64,000 nucleotides of DNA from Ephemerocybe angulata (lineage: Eukaryota > Basidiomycota > Agaricomycetes > Agaricales > Psathyrellaceae), in contig JAACJK010000001.1 in NCBI GenBank assembly GCA_013368325.1, forward strand, positions 2,294,001-2,358,000. Direction: 5' to 3'. Positions 34,391 through 46,372 of this stretch are shown in pieces. A program made the position numbers and the translations under genes. Under the pieces are notes generated by a model. That model had not been told where the DNA came from and ran no database searches. It saw only the letters and a program-made list of their open reading frames with translations. Numbering within the stretch: the first letter of the stretch is position 1; every line of letters starts with the position of its first letter.

Positions 34391-35653
34391 CTACTGAGAA
34401 GCGACGACGACGGCTTCATTTTCCTCCTTGTCCTGCTCCTCGTCACCAGCCAAACCGAGCCACTTCAACCAGTCCATGCCCTGTTTGTGGAACATCATCA
34501 GTCCCATCATGACTGGGAGGTACCAGAGACTGTGCTGGAACACCGATCGGGCGTTCTTCTCCCCACCGTGTTTGTAGAACCTCCACGCGGCACGCACACA
34601 GATGAGATTGGGAATCAAGCTCGTGAGTGCGAATGCCCAGGTGGTGAGGCCCGATAGCGGTACGAGGACCGAGCAGACGGGGACGAGGAGGGCGGCGTGG
34701 CGGAGGGAAACGAGGGCGTTCTTGGCCGAGTTGGTGACAGAAAGCATGGTGTAGCCTGCTTGAGCGTACGAGTCGCGCACGAGGTAAGAGAGGGCGTTAA
34801 AGTGGGGGAACTGCCAACTGTAAAGTAACATGAAGAGGGCAAAGGGAGAGAGTGGGTTGTCGACGAGCGAGATGTCGAGGGGGAGGGGGTTGGTGGTGAG
34901 GAAGTCGGGGAGGAAGAACTGGACCGGATAGTCGGAGGATGGGAGAAGCTTCCCGCCGCAGGCTGTCCAACCCATGAGGGGAGGGATGGCGCCAACAACG
35001 GAGCCGACCCAGGTATTGTAAATCGACTTTCGCTTCATCCACGTGTAGACGCCCGCGTAGAGCACGATGTTGCCTGCACCGAGCATGGCGGTGACGGGGT
35101 TCACCATGTACCACAGCAGGGCAGGGCCCGCAATGCCTGTCGCGAGTGCTACTGCAGCTCCATGCAGTGGGGTGATGGCGCGCCGGACGAGGGGCCTCGA
35201 CCGCGTCCGGGCCATTTGGGCGTCAAATGGCACTTCCTGGAGCTGGTTGAGGGTGTTGGCGGAGGCCGAGCACAGCGCCGTCCCAATGGCGGTTGAGAGG
35301 AGAATAGGGACTGTAGTGGGTAGTGGTGAGAGGGCTACTGCCGACATGGAGGTGAGCATGACGAGCACGGTCAGCCGGGCCTTGGAAAGTTGGGCGTAGA
35401 CGTTGAGCAGGCGGCGTGTCGACAGGGTATCTATGTTCCGGAAGGCCTTGAGCGGCGGCTCTGGGACTGCGAGCGCTGGGTGGGTGCCCTTCTGCAGCGA
35501 GCGAGGCCTGTACTTTGTGCCCTCGTAACCGGGGGGCAGCCATTGGGTGTTGTGGAGGAAGAAGGTGTTCGACAACGCTGCCGACGACGTCGAGAGCCTC
35601 CCGACGCCGAGCTGGCGGGTCCAGCACGTCGTTCTGAGCAGACTCCTCTGCAT
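34391..35653 (-). CDS. COX10: Protoheme IX farnesyltransferase, mitochondrial
   Basis: Converts heme B to heme O for cytochrome c oxidase; an inner-membrane UbiA-family enzyme. Single exon of 420 residues. The N-terminus MQRSLLRTTCWTRQLGVGRL with LSTSSAA is an Arg/Ser-rich presequence. The core has LSKARLTVLVML, the prenyl-diphosphate motif NTLNQLQEVPFDAQMARTRS followed by RPL, PPLMGWTACGG, LYSWQFPHFNALSYLVRD, and about seven to eight hydrophobic segments. The C-terminus is acidic. All family motifs are present. Head to head with U1-70K, 120 bp between start codons. Confidence 0.96.
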   Translation of the reverse strand: MQRSLLRTTCWTRQLGVGRLSTSSAALSNTFFLHNTQWLPPGYEGTKYRPRSLQKGTHPALAVPEPPLKAFRNIDTLSTRRLLNVYAQLSKARLTVLVMLTSMSAVALSPLPTTVPILLSTAIGTALCSASANTLNQLQEVPFDAQMARTRSRPLVRRAITPLHGAAVALATGIAGPALLWYMVNPVTAMLGAGNIVLYAGVYTWMKRKSIYNTWVGSVVGAIPPLMGWTACGGKLLPSSDYPVQFFLPDFLTTNPLPLDISLVDNPLSPFALFMLLYSWQFPHFNALSYLVRDSYAQAGYTMLSVTNSAKNALVSLRHAALLVPVCSVLVPLSGLTTWAFALTSLIPNLICVRAAWRFYKHGGEKNARSVFQHSLWYLPVMMGLMMFHKQGMDWLKWLGLAGDEEQDKEENEAVVVASQ

Positions 35654-35773
35654 CTGGATTTTGTTTTATGAGCTTGGGACCATGGACCGGGACTGGGCAA
35701 CTGACCGCAGGACAGAGGGAGGAAAAGTCGCAAGAGGCGGAGTTTGAAAAGCATCTTGACTCTCGCCGTCACC
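35654..35773. promoter_or_regulatory. Shared divergent promoter, COX10 / U1-70K
   Basis: Only 120 bp between start codons on opposite strands. An in-frame ATG at 35744 would add ten residues to U1-70K, but the family N-terminus begins at 35774. Confidence 0.6.
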
Positions 35774-37241
35774 ATGCCCGGCACACATCTGCTCCCCCCA
35801 AATCTCCTCAAGCTCTTCGCGCCCCGTCCCCCGCTGCCCTATGCTCGCCCGGTCGACAGAGACATCGACCGCATCCGCGACAAGTCCGTCTCCGGCGTCG
35901 CAGACATCCTCAGGCGCCTAAAGGACGAGGACACGGACCATCTCTTCAATGCAGCAGCCAACGACGAGAACATGGAGGAGGGCGAGGAGCCCGTCTTCAC
36001 CCTCGCAGAGGAAACAAAACGCCAGATTCGCAGGGAGGAGCGCAAGGCGAAGAAGGCAGACGACTTTCGTGTTGCGAAAGACTCGTGTACGTCTTCAGTT
36101 CATTTTTCATGCCTGGAAACATCGTTGCTAACGCGCAGTCGCCTCGCAGACAAGCCTTCGGACGATCCTGAGGCGGTTGGGGATCCATATAAAACACTCT
36201 TCATCTCCCGCTTGGTACGCAGCGCCCTCTCCTGATCTTTCATTACCCAGCTGACTCGTTGCACAGCACAAAAGCGCAACAGAAACTGATTTGCGGCGCG
36301 AATTCGAGGGCTACGGCACAATCGAGCGCGTCCGCATCGTGCGCGACAAGAAGGGCCGCAGCAGGGGCTACGCATTCATCGTCTACGAACGTGAACGCGA
36401 TATGAAAGGTATGCTTCCCGTGTCTCCTGTAACGTCTTAACCCACAGCGCCAACAATTCTAATCTTCCTCACAGCTGCCTACAAGGAATCCGATGGCTTG
36501 CACATCATGGGTAAGAGGATTCTGGTGGATGTCGAACGCGGGCGCACCGTCCGGGGCTGGAAGCCCCGCCGCCTCGGAGGTGGTCTGGGCGGCCGTCCCA
36601 AACGCCCAGAGCCCATGGCGCCCCCGCCCCCTTCTTCAAGAGGAGGCTTCCGGGGAGGGTTTGGCGGTGGTCGCGGTGGGGACAGAGGGGGCTTCAGGGG
36701 TGGTGGACGCGGCGGATTTGGAGGTGGAGGACGAGGCGGGTATGGTGACAGGGGTGGGTTTGGCGATAGAGGAGGAGGGTTTGGTGACAGAGGCGGATTT
36801 GGGGGTGACCGAGGAGGTGGAGGGTTCGGTGATAGAGGTCCTCCCGGCGGAGACCGTGGAGGATACGGCGGTGGGTTCCGAGGAGGCTTTGAAGGTGGCG
36901 ACCGCGGTCCTCCTGGAGGATTCCGTGGCGGCCGTGACGATTTCGGCGGGAGAGGAGGCGGAGGTGGCGGATTCAGGTTTGTGCACTTCTCTATGCCTTC
37001 TGACCATTTTACTAACATTTTTATCTATAGGGGCGGACCCCCTCGCGGCGGAGGTATTGGATACCACGGAAGCGGCGGCTTCGACGGCCCTCCAAACGGA
37101 TACGGCGGACCTCCTCCCCATGGAGGACCACCGCCAGGTGGTATGCCTGGCGGCTACGGCGGACCACCAAGACAAGACCTCAAGCGCGACGCAGGGATGG
37201 GCGGATACGATGACCGGGACGCGAAGCGACCGCGCTACTAG
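35774..37241 (+). CDS. SNP1: U1 small nuclear ribonucleoprotein 70 kDa
   Basis: Binds stem-loop I of U1 snRNA and helps define 5' splice sites. Five exons (35774-36086, 36150-36214, 36267-36408, 36475-36976, 37031-37241) join to 410 residues. [20 protein letters not shown] is the conserved start; the pre-RRM region is acidic and basic. The RRM has RNP2 (TLFISRL) and RNP1 (RGYAFIVY), then the family signature [23 protein letters not shown] after it. The tail is Gly/Arg/Asp-rich (repeats of RGGFGDRGG type) rather than the Arg-Ser/Arg-Glu tail of animals. The last intron (36977-37030, 54 nt) is in frame and stop-free. Confidence 0.95.
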
Positions 37242-40089
37242 TTCAAGGTTTGATGGTGAAGGAGGTATATTATATCGTCTCCAGCGTTCGCTTTTCATCA
37301 CCTTTACCACCCCTTGGAGTCGCCTATGTCTGCAAGATTGGTAGGTCTTGAGGACAAACGCACAAACGCTTTCTGGGGTATTTCGTCGCCTGCTCGATGG
37401 TGCTTTTCTTTTTCTCCTCTGTGCCTTTTCTCTGCCTGTGCGTAAGTATAGCGGCGATGAACTCGTCTACTATTACAGTCGGGCAGGTATGTTGTTTTGT
37501 TGTATCCTATCATCACCCCACTTTTATGCACTCCCCATGGTAATCATCTTATTCACTTTTCTCTCTCTCTTGTGTGTGGTGGTTATTTCCTCGGTAATGA
37601 AATCAGCATGCATTATCATATCGATGCGGGGGTTATCGATTGGTGCTTTTGGCGACATTCTTCGGAATGGATGGTAAATGATGCTTGCATTGGGTGAGTG
37701 CGTTCGACACTCGCTCTCGCCGCTATCATCTCATTCCTTCCGTCCTCTCGTCCAGCTCATCCGATACAAAATATCTACGGGTGCTTATGCGGGGACGAAT
37801 CCACCAAGCGAGTCACCGTGACGCGTGACGCCTTGACATTTGACCACACTTGACCTGGTTGCATGAGCTGACTCGATACCGCAGTACACTGACGAAACAG
37901 GCATTCAGATGCGGCCCAGCAGTTACGCTCATTTGCTACTATGGAGATGACTGGCAGTGCAACCTCGTTACTCGTGGCAACTAGGGCTTCACCTCTGTCA
38001 GGGGACTCGGATACTCGTATCTCAGGCCTCACTATTGGTCTTTGCCCGATTTGCTCTCTAATTGGCTTGGTCAGGGTTGTAGCTTCCTCGCGGTCTGAGG
38101 CGGAGTCCCTAAACAGCAAGTACAATGCTGAAACGCACCCGAAGTTTCCCAAGTTCCCTGCTCTGCGAAATGATCTGGTGGCTTGTACTACGTTTCAAGT
38201 TCGTTGTCCGTGCCTTTTGCTAACTTTTGCTATGCGTTTCTCACCTCCTTGCCCTGGATGCAGATCGGATGCGGATGCCCTTGTAGGGCTGGTGGGGGCG
38301 GTCGTCCCTGCCGAGTCGTTACAGGGTTTGTCGCCGCGTGCTTCAACACCTCTCTCGGAATAGGAGGGGCGGATTGCTGGTTTATCAAACCTCATGATCA
38401 GCTTCAGCTGCGCCATGCCTGCGGGGTAATTCCGCACGTTATCCAGAGGGGACGGAACAAGAAGTCGACATTTCACAACCTTTTTCCCGGAGGGAGACTC
38501 TGCGGCGTGACTGGCGGTAAGCTCGCTAAGTATAAGAAATGACGATAGAAATGACGAAAGGAGTGAGGAGGACGCAGACCTTGGGCTAACAGTGGCGTAC
38601 AGTGCTCGGATATTGCTCCAATGGTTGTTATCCCTGCAATTCTAATGCACTGAACTTACGGTGGTGCTTGGGTGTGTTCAAGGGCATGCATGTTCGTCTC
38701 CTTCCCGTGTGTAAGACAAAGGTGGGGGGTGCGACCAAGGTGCGACTCTGCCTTGATACCGTATGCATTTCTGTCTCGTTCAAGTTCCGTCGCATTTAAC
38801 TCCATCATCACGTATTCTTTATTGAAGTTTATCCATTACAAGGACTTACGAGATGTTGAATTTTACCTGTGGAGCGGTGACAGCTAGAGGGGCGGAATTG
38901 GTCGAGTAAATCGCTCAGTGCGTTGAATATTTATTACCCTTCTTATCCACTTCTCATTCTCTATCAGCTTGCTTTCAGATGACTCTGTTCATGTTCTTGA
39001 ATCTTCTCCTTGAAAGGCTTTCAACAAGCCGCCACTTGTGACAATCGCGTTTCGGGTTGCCGTTATTCACGTTGTCGGAATGGAGATGCTGTCTGATTGT
39101 CCGCTGACAGGCGTCACTGCTCGGTTGACTCCAGGAGCCAGGTTGGGCATCCGAAGAGACAAGCAAACCCCTCGACAATTTGTGGACAGAGTGTGCACCT
39201 GCCACGAGGATGAAGCGCTAGGCTTTGGCTTGGACAACACGTGTTCGCGCTTGTCCGGCGCTTAACTGACTACCGGATTTGTAGCGGAATATGCGGACTT
39301 GTTCCTCCTAGAACCCCTCTGAAATCAGTGTGCAACCGTCGCTCTTGTCGGTGACAAAGATCATGTTACGGCCGGGTCTGCATTTTCGCGCTAAGACTAC
39401 GGCCCGATGGGTTTTCGTCACCTTTGTGAACCACACAACCTGTGGGTGCCGCTGCGATTGGAGAATGGGGCCGCTAGCTCCTTTCCGTCTTGCATGCGGG
39501 GCGGCGCCTTCTCGCATCCTGAGGGGCAATTTCACAGTGAGCTTGGGTGGGGCCGTCCTCAGTACATAACCTCTCTCGCTTCGAAACACAGGTTCCTCGA
39601 CATCCCGGCGCGTTTGCTGAAAACCCTCTCCAAACCAAGTCTCGTGAGCCTCACGACCATCTGAGATCTATAGTGCCTTGATCTGATCCATTTAGACTGG
39701 TCAGTTTTTCAAGCGTCGGTTGCCTTTCTGCGTTAGTGGATCTGCTCTGTCACACGGTGCTTGGTACCGTCTAACAGACGGCTCCTGGAGACGTTGACCC
39801 TCCTTGCTCTGGACTCTAACTGGTCACAACCACAGGTTCCTTTTTTCTTCTACTCTTCGCCGCCGACCAGAAACACCTCTATCTAAATCTCCTGAATCGT
39901 GGGCGGGCAGGACCTCGCGCCATCTCAATCCTAATCCGGTACGTCTTTCCTGCCAGCTATGTCTGTCTTCTGTCTGACGCGTTGTGCGTAGCTTCTTCTT
40001 CTATCATAATCTACCTATCTCTAACACACGGGAACGCGCTTGGGACGCGTCAAATCCCGTTGTTAATAACTCAGTCGCTTGGATAAGCT
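37242..40089. other. Long intergenic region and 5' leader of the homeobox gene
   Basis: 2.8 kb with no recognisable protein. A good intron (39939-39991, GTACGT...GCGTAG) lies upstream of the homeobox ATG and suggests a spliced 5' leader. TTC/CTT-rich tracts occur near 37400-37440 and 37560-37580. A non-coding transcript or long leader is possible. Confidence 0.4.
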
Positions 40090-42369
40090 ATGAACCCACC
40101 CCTCGCCTCCGGGTCAGGCAGCCAATCTCGTCACAATCGGATGGACTCCACTGCCAGTTACAGTCACACTCTCGCGTCGTCACCCACTTCCCTATCCGAC
40201 TCACAGGAGCCTGCCCCGAAGACGAGATACAAAACCACTGCAATTCAGACCCAGCAACTCGAGACCTTATTTGCGCAGGATAGGAAGCCCGGCATACCTA
40301 GACGGAAGGAGATCAGCGCCAGCATCGGCATGCCGGAGCGTCAAGTCCAAATTTGGTTCCAGAATCGGTACGTCGACGTTTATTGCTCGAATTCTAAGTA
40401 TTACAATATTGACAGCCACCCTTTCATTTTCGCTCCTATGTAGGCGAGCGAAGCAGAGGGTCAGGGAAGGACGTTTGCCCAGGCCGGTGAAGAGAAAGTC
40501 GAAACCGGAAGACGAGACTGCCGAAGCTTCTCGGCCTCCTTGTGATATGCCCCCTGCTCTGTCGTCTGGGTACGATTCGGAGCTTGCTTCGCGCATCAAC
40601 GAAGACGATGGTACGTTCCCATTGTTCGATCGAATGACTTACTTCGTCTCATACGAACCATTTAAAACTCAGTTTCGATCATGGTCATCCCATGTAGCAG
40701 CTTGATCGTTGGAACATGGGTTCGCAAATGGTCAGCAACGTCCAGGTACGACCTAGTGGCCTACATCTGCGAAGGCAAACGGCAACTCTGCTGGTATGTT
40801 CACAACGCTGGAAAGGCATTCAAGATGTCTATCCCGCTCGATACAATCACGGATGTAAAGTTCCATGAGGCGCCTGGGAATGCTGGTGGGTCGAGGGGCT
40901 CTACGGCTGTGTCGACGTCGTCAACAGGACTTGGGTCACTAACGATCACCATCGCCTGCCCACCTTCCTTCTTTCTCGACACGTTCAATTCACTCCCGGG
41001 CGAGGTAAGACCTACTCGGCGGTGGCATCCCTGTCCAGACTGGACCGAATATCAACAGGCGACGCGAGTACTTGAGCATCGAATCAAAGGACCCTCCCTG
41101 CCTTTGAAACACCTGGTAGCGGCCTTGGCGTCAAACTCACCGTCGGCGCTAAAGAACAGCTTCGTAGATGAGGTCGATGCACGTTCACCGGGATCCTCGA
41201 GCTCATCCTCTTCAGCAGCACCCTCGCTGTCTGAGTACTCCTACCACTCACATTCGGGCCATGGATCCAGCTCTATGAGCCCTCTTGAAACCAGAAGCGG
41301 CTTACCTGGCCTCGATATACAGGACTTATCCTCGCCGGCGCGGAGTTCCCCACGGGGTCGTATCGGTTCAGCGCAGCACTTGATGCATTACGAACCGTCC
41401 AATTTGGCGGGTACCCAGCCATTGCACAAGCAGCAAGTTGATGGGTTCCCAAAGGCAGCGCATACCCTTCCTGGTTACTTCGATGCCCATGCACACTCAA
41501 ATGCCCAAGAGCAGCGCATTCACGCGCAGAGGCAGGAACATAGGTCACAGTGGGAGGAGGACTATGTGACCATGTTTCCCTTGAAGCAGGCCGAACGGCC
41601 ACAGCAGCAATGCGAAGCTGGCCCAAGCACTTACCCCTACGAGCCGCCGTCGTCGAATCGAGCAACACCGATGCCTTCAGGACCCCAGCGACCCCCCACG
41701 ATGCCTCATACGCTTCCTCCGTCTTCTCGCTCGTATCTGACGCCAGCTCCGGAGCACCCGGTCCCAGCATCCACCCCGACACCTATGTCGCACAGTCATT
41801 CTCTCGTTACAGCTTCCGTCTCGAACTCACACCTTTCTGTTCCGACAACCACTAAGTATTACACCCTTTCGTACCCGTTCGAACCGGGAGGCTCGACTGG
41901 GGCCAGTGGCTACGCATCCGGCTCTACAGACCCACCTTCTGCTTACCCTACAACTTCAGCGCATTTTGACCTCACTGTTCCTTTAATCCCGAGCTCGGTA
42001 ACTTACGATCAACAGCAGCCACAATCTAATCCTCAGCAACACTACTTTCAGAACGACACTAGAACCAATCCACATACCATACAGCCCCCAACTTATTATC
42101 AGTACAACCTAACTCAACCCGGCGTCTCGTATCGCCCATCTAATCTGGTTCCGGACTACAGCTATCATCATATTTCTGACCCCAGCGCAACGTCCGAAGC
42201 GACAAGCAGCGGCTATCATCCTGGATCGAATCCATATGCCGAACAATACACTCCAGCCCCTCCGACTTTAATTTCCCCAGCGCCGCACTCTGTCTCTGAA
42301 CAGCGTCTTCAGGAAGACCTTATTGCCACTTTTCATTACCCCCAATCACCTGGCCTAAATCCCCGCTGA
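40090..42369 (+). CDS. Homeodomain transcription regulator, fungal type
   Basis: Three exons (40090-40367, 40444-40610, 40673-42369) give 713 residues. The homeodomain (about 40-100) contains YKTTAIQTQQLETLFAQDRK, SIGMPERQVQ and IWFQNRRAKQR, with the W, F, N and R needed for DNA contact. The first intron splits the codon of the first Arg in NRR. After it a conserved-looking domain runs SSLIVGTWVRKWSA, LCWYVHNAGKAFKMSIPL, TITIACPPSFFLDTF and VLEHRIKGPSLPLKHLV, like the region following the homeobox in basidiomycete Hom-type regulators of fruiting. The remaining 450 residues are Ser/Pro/Gln/Tyr-rich, as in activation domains. Which Hom type it is cannot be decided without alignment. Confidence 0.88.
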
Positions 42370-43107
42370 ACATTGAAGCTCCACACTCACTCCTTACGAT
42401 GTTCCAGTCTCATCTCGGCCCACTTATTTTCCTTCCTTCCTGACCACCTTCTTGGCTGCAAATTCTCAGCATTGCCCCTCTGTTTGATTTCATCGACATC
42501 TTAAATTACGCTCCTTGGAAAGCCACTAATCTCTGCATTATCACACTCACATCTTGTTACTTGTATATCACCTTGCATCACACTTACATGATTCACTTCT
42601 CCTAGCATCCACTTCTCTTGCACTGCATATCTCGTCGTTCCAATTAGCATTCCATTATCCATTATAGACATTCACATAGCGGTTGCCACATGTCCGTAGG
42701 GCATCGTTGTTCTGTTTGCAACTGCTGATTCTTCGCTGTTTTCTTCAAGGACTTTCTTCTCGTGGACATTCGCATATTCTATCGTTTGAACAACCCTCCA
42801 TGTATAAGCATACTTATAGTTGTCACAACACATACATGTGGTGTTGCCGCTCTCCTCTTACCTCTACCAAATTACCGTCATTGTCATGTTTTCGCTACAT
42901 TCCTAGCTGAAGAATGGAGACGAGATTCCAATATGAAGTTACTCACTTATTGTCTGTCACGGTATGGTAGCTACTAGCGAAAACTGCACTGTACTTTGTG
43001 GCTGTTTGGCGCCGGCTTCCGGAGGCGCTCGCACGTAGACTAGGAACTCGGAATCGCAAGTCCTTCCTCCTCCACCACATCTCCTCCGCACGACACTCCG
43101 ACGGGCG
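42370..43107. other. 3' region of homeobox gene and next promoter
   Basis: T- and C-rich, with no coding frame of note. Confidence 0.5.
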
Positions 43108-44481
43108 ATGCTCCAGCGCGCTCACAGCGCTCTCCGGCGAGCCTTGGTATGTCCTGTTGGGGGCTACCTAGAATTCTGATAGCAATTAACAGTTCTTGGT
43201 GCATGCAGCAACATGTCCGTTGCTCAGGTTCATCCATCCCGAACAGAGCCTTGGGATGCTTGGTGGCCAATGGAACCCCTCGCGCTTGTTTCCTGGGCAC
43301 TATGTCTACGCCATGGACGACGCATGGATGTAATCAGCCGTTTCGCTCGATGTCAAGTTCTGCTGTTCAACACGATGTTCCGCTCCGGAGGGCTCCAGAA
43401 AGGCGCACTGTCAAAAACCTGGATCCAGGATGTCTAAACATCTCGGACATCATTGACTTGCATGGGCCTATCCAACCCACAGTCGCCTTTGGGGCCACTA
43501 CTACCAGGCTTGCTTACCTTGCTTCGAACACCCCATTCCCTCCAGGCTCTAGAGGCTTTCTCTACTACCACAGCAGGCCAGGACAGCGTGGAAGCGCCGG
43601 GGAGATCAGGTTTCGTGTGGTGGATACTGGTTCTTCATCCGATTTAGCAGCCGACCTTTTCGCAAGCGGGAGGGACTTGCTGGACCACACCGGCTACAGG
43701 CTTTGGCGCATACATATGCTCCAGCTTTACACAGTGCGAAGATACGACGCCATTCGTCGTCTTCTTCAATCCCAAGGTCTTATTGATGCGGCACAAGACC
43801 GCGAGGTTAACAAGCTGCTTTCAGCGGTTAACCTGGCCAAAGTAGGGCGGTCGACCATCCTCGATACCGTCTCGGATACCTTCGTAATCCAGCTACCTGC
43901 ACACACACTGCGTCTCGCTTTCCTCCAAGACGAGGGCTGTGTGCCATCTAACCGAGTGGCACATTTACTGTTTTGGAGCGAGAGACATGGACCTTCAGAC
44001 ACCCTCCAAGATGCGCCTTGGAGAGAGTATAAAGGTGAGGTTTCATAACGTTCCTCCGCTTTGCCAGAGAGCCGCTAAGCTGTTTATCCTGACTCTCGTT
44101 TTTTCAGGATATGCTGTCGTCAGATTTGAGCTGAAGAAGGCGCCGAAAAACAACAGATTTCACTTGGTGAAGGAGGGCGAAGTCGTGGTTGTCCTCCGGA
44201 TCCTCAAGCTTTTGGACCCGCTGGGTCCAGACGGAGTGCTGTTTCGCCTGCCAGAGGGGGGCGCCTTCGTTCAAACTCGAGCTCATCGCTGCTGGTCTAT
44301 GCATCTGGATAGGGCACGGGAGGTCGGCATCATAACGCCCTCGTCGTTAAAGATCTTAGAAGACCTATATCTTCGTGAAAGTGCACCGTTACAAGCACCC
44401 AGCCCAAGCAGTGCTCTTCAGAAACCGGCATTATACCATTCTCCACCAGGATCCCAAGAGTCCGCACGAAGCCCTTCCTGA
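43108..44481 (+). CDS. Putative mitochondrial protein, function unknown
   Basis: Three exons (43108-43146, 43209-44034, 44108-44481) join in phase to 412 residues. The first exon encodes MLQRAHSALRRAL; with the start of exon 2 (QHVRCSGSSIPNRALGCLV) it makes an Arg-rich, acid-free N-terminus typical of a matrix presequence. The mature part has no motif I know: NLDPGCLNISDIIDLHGPIQ, FPPGSRGFLYYHSRPG, SAGEIRFRVV, RDLLDHTGYRLWRIHML, RLAFLQDEGCVPSN and GYAVVRFELKKAPKNN. The end is Ser/Pro-rich. The good splice junctions and the even spread of hydrophobic residues argue for a real folded protein. Convergent with PRP18. Confidence 0.7.
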
Positions 44482-44729
44482 AATCTTTACCCCGGAGCCC
44501 CCTTACCCTCGGTTTGTAGAGCTCCTTACACTTTTAGATTACCTTCCATCCCCACGGCTTCATCTTTCGATCTCTAGGCAAAAGGGCCATCTATGTACGC
44601 AAAGACGGATCAGTTTCAGTCTGGGTTCTTGTAAATACACGATGGAGGAGACTGGCGGGGCGGACTGGGCGAATGGACTTTTGAGTAGCAGTCACCTTTT
44701 CAGGTCACTGAGATCCGAAAGCCAGTCAA

Positions 44730-46173
44730 CTATCCCATAAGCTGTGAAATGTCCGCTGGGGGGTATTTCGTCTGAGAGAACGTGATAAGCCTACTCAAGG
44801 TGTCAGCACACGATGTCCACTGAGGGTGTCCAAATAAAAGAGACGGGCGCACCTCTTTAAGCTCTGAATATACTTCCTACTGACTTCATCGTTGAGGACA
44901 TGCGCGACCTGGTCCGCCGAGATCTTTTCGCGAGCTGAACGTTCGTGAATACTATACATGAACAGGTCAATACATGCAGTTCAACAACACATTTTCGTGT
45001 ATCACGAGAGGCGGAAGAGAGGGTCACGCACCCAACCATAGTAACACCAATAGGCCACGGCGCATTTCCAATCGAGAGGCGCAGATACGAATCGTTCGCG
45101 CGCTGGTACTGGCGCTTTTGGACGTGGTGCACAATCTCGGCTATACGGGCTAAGACGTCTTGCGGGAGGGACTGTCCGAGTGAGCGAATTAAGCATTGTA
45201 GACTTGAAGAAGGGGCAGGGGAAAGAAAACATACGCGAGACCGGAGCTGTTTGAAGAGTGGTTTGAGATATTCCGCGGACTGAACTTGCGTCGCCGCGGC
45301 AAGTTTGCCTTGCCTGCTCTGCTTGATCTCCACTACATCACATGTTAACACCCCTCCCAAAAGAACGAGAGAATAAAGCGTACCAGGCCGCTCATCCATT
45401 GACTCTCCCCACTCCTTCAAAATCCGCTTCAAAGCATAATAGATGATCGGGTACAGCTTGTCGGGGTCCGTCTTCACAAGGTCCAAATCCAACACACCGC
45501 CCTCCCCTACACCATCCTCACCCGAGGCCGCTGCTTTCTTCTTCCCTTTCGACCCTTTGCTATGCATCTCGCGCTCTATATTCTCCACATCTTCCAGCGC
45601 CTTCTTAAAGTCATTCTGGCCTCCTAGCCGCTCGTGGTCCTTCTCATCTAGGAGCTCAAGGGCACGGAGGCGCAGACGCCTGTCCTTGTCGGACTCTGCG
45701 AACAGTCGGATGGGCTGGCCTTTCGACCGCAGCCGGCGGATGGTCTCCTCATTGGAGATTGCGTATTGCTCCTTCATTTGTGCGTCGGACATGATAGCAT
45801 CTTGGAGCTCCGCGACTAAGAGACCCGGACTCTTTGAAGGGCTCTTGGAAGAAGACTACTCTCCATCCACGTTTCAGACACACTGCACAACGAATGAGGG
45901 GGCCGCGGATGCATCACTTACTTGAGCTTTGGCTCTGGCCTCTACGGCTGCCTTTGCCTGGGCAGCAGCGACGCGGGTTGCTGCCTCTTCGGCCTTGCGT
46001 TTGGCGGTTGCCTCCTCCTCTACTTTTCTCTTCTCTTCCCGGGCTTTGCGTTCTTGTTCCTCCTTCAATCGCTCCAGGTCGCCGCGCTTCATGTATTTCG
46101 TGGGCCGTGCTGCAGCAACAGGGTCCTCCAGCACCTTGCGTTTTGACGCAATCTCGGCCTTCAATGCGTCCAT
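44730..46173 (-). CDS. PRP18: Pre-mRNA-splicing factor 18
   Basis: Second-step splicing factor that acts with Slu7 around 3' splice-site choice. The start [20 protein letters not shown] at 46173 fits the family. Then a basic Ala/Glu-rich coiled coil; after an intron, the PRP4-like [20 protein letters not shown] with [15 protein letters not shown]. The C-terminal Prp18 domain has [73 protein letters not shown] (the conserved-region loop) and [10 protein letters not shown]. The last exon reads [19 protein letters not shown] with a TAG at 44730-44732. Five introns or so. All key segments are present. Head to head with COX12. Confidence 0.95.
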
Positions 46174-46372
46174 GTCGAAGGTATAACGTTTCAAAAGAGG
46201 GCGAGATGGGATGATGAGGGTTGGGAACAAGATGAATCCAGGCAGCTCGAGGCGCGCTGACAGGGTCCGATGGTGCTTAAGTAAGCGGTGTTTGAGGTCG
46301 ACAGTGACGGTTCCGCCAAAACCCGACGTTGCACACTCCCAACTCACTTTTTGACGACCGCCCGCCGCCGCC
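46174..46372. promoter_or_regulatory. Shared divergent promoter, PRP18 / COX12
   Basis: 199 bp between opposite start codons; the two genes must share it. Confidence 0.6.

Noticed and set aside
36479..37344. Pro-rich minus frame and a 283-codon alternative plus frame
   Set aside because: Shadows of the Gly-rich tail of U1-70K.
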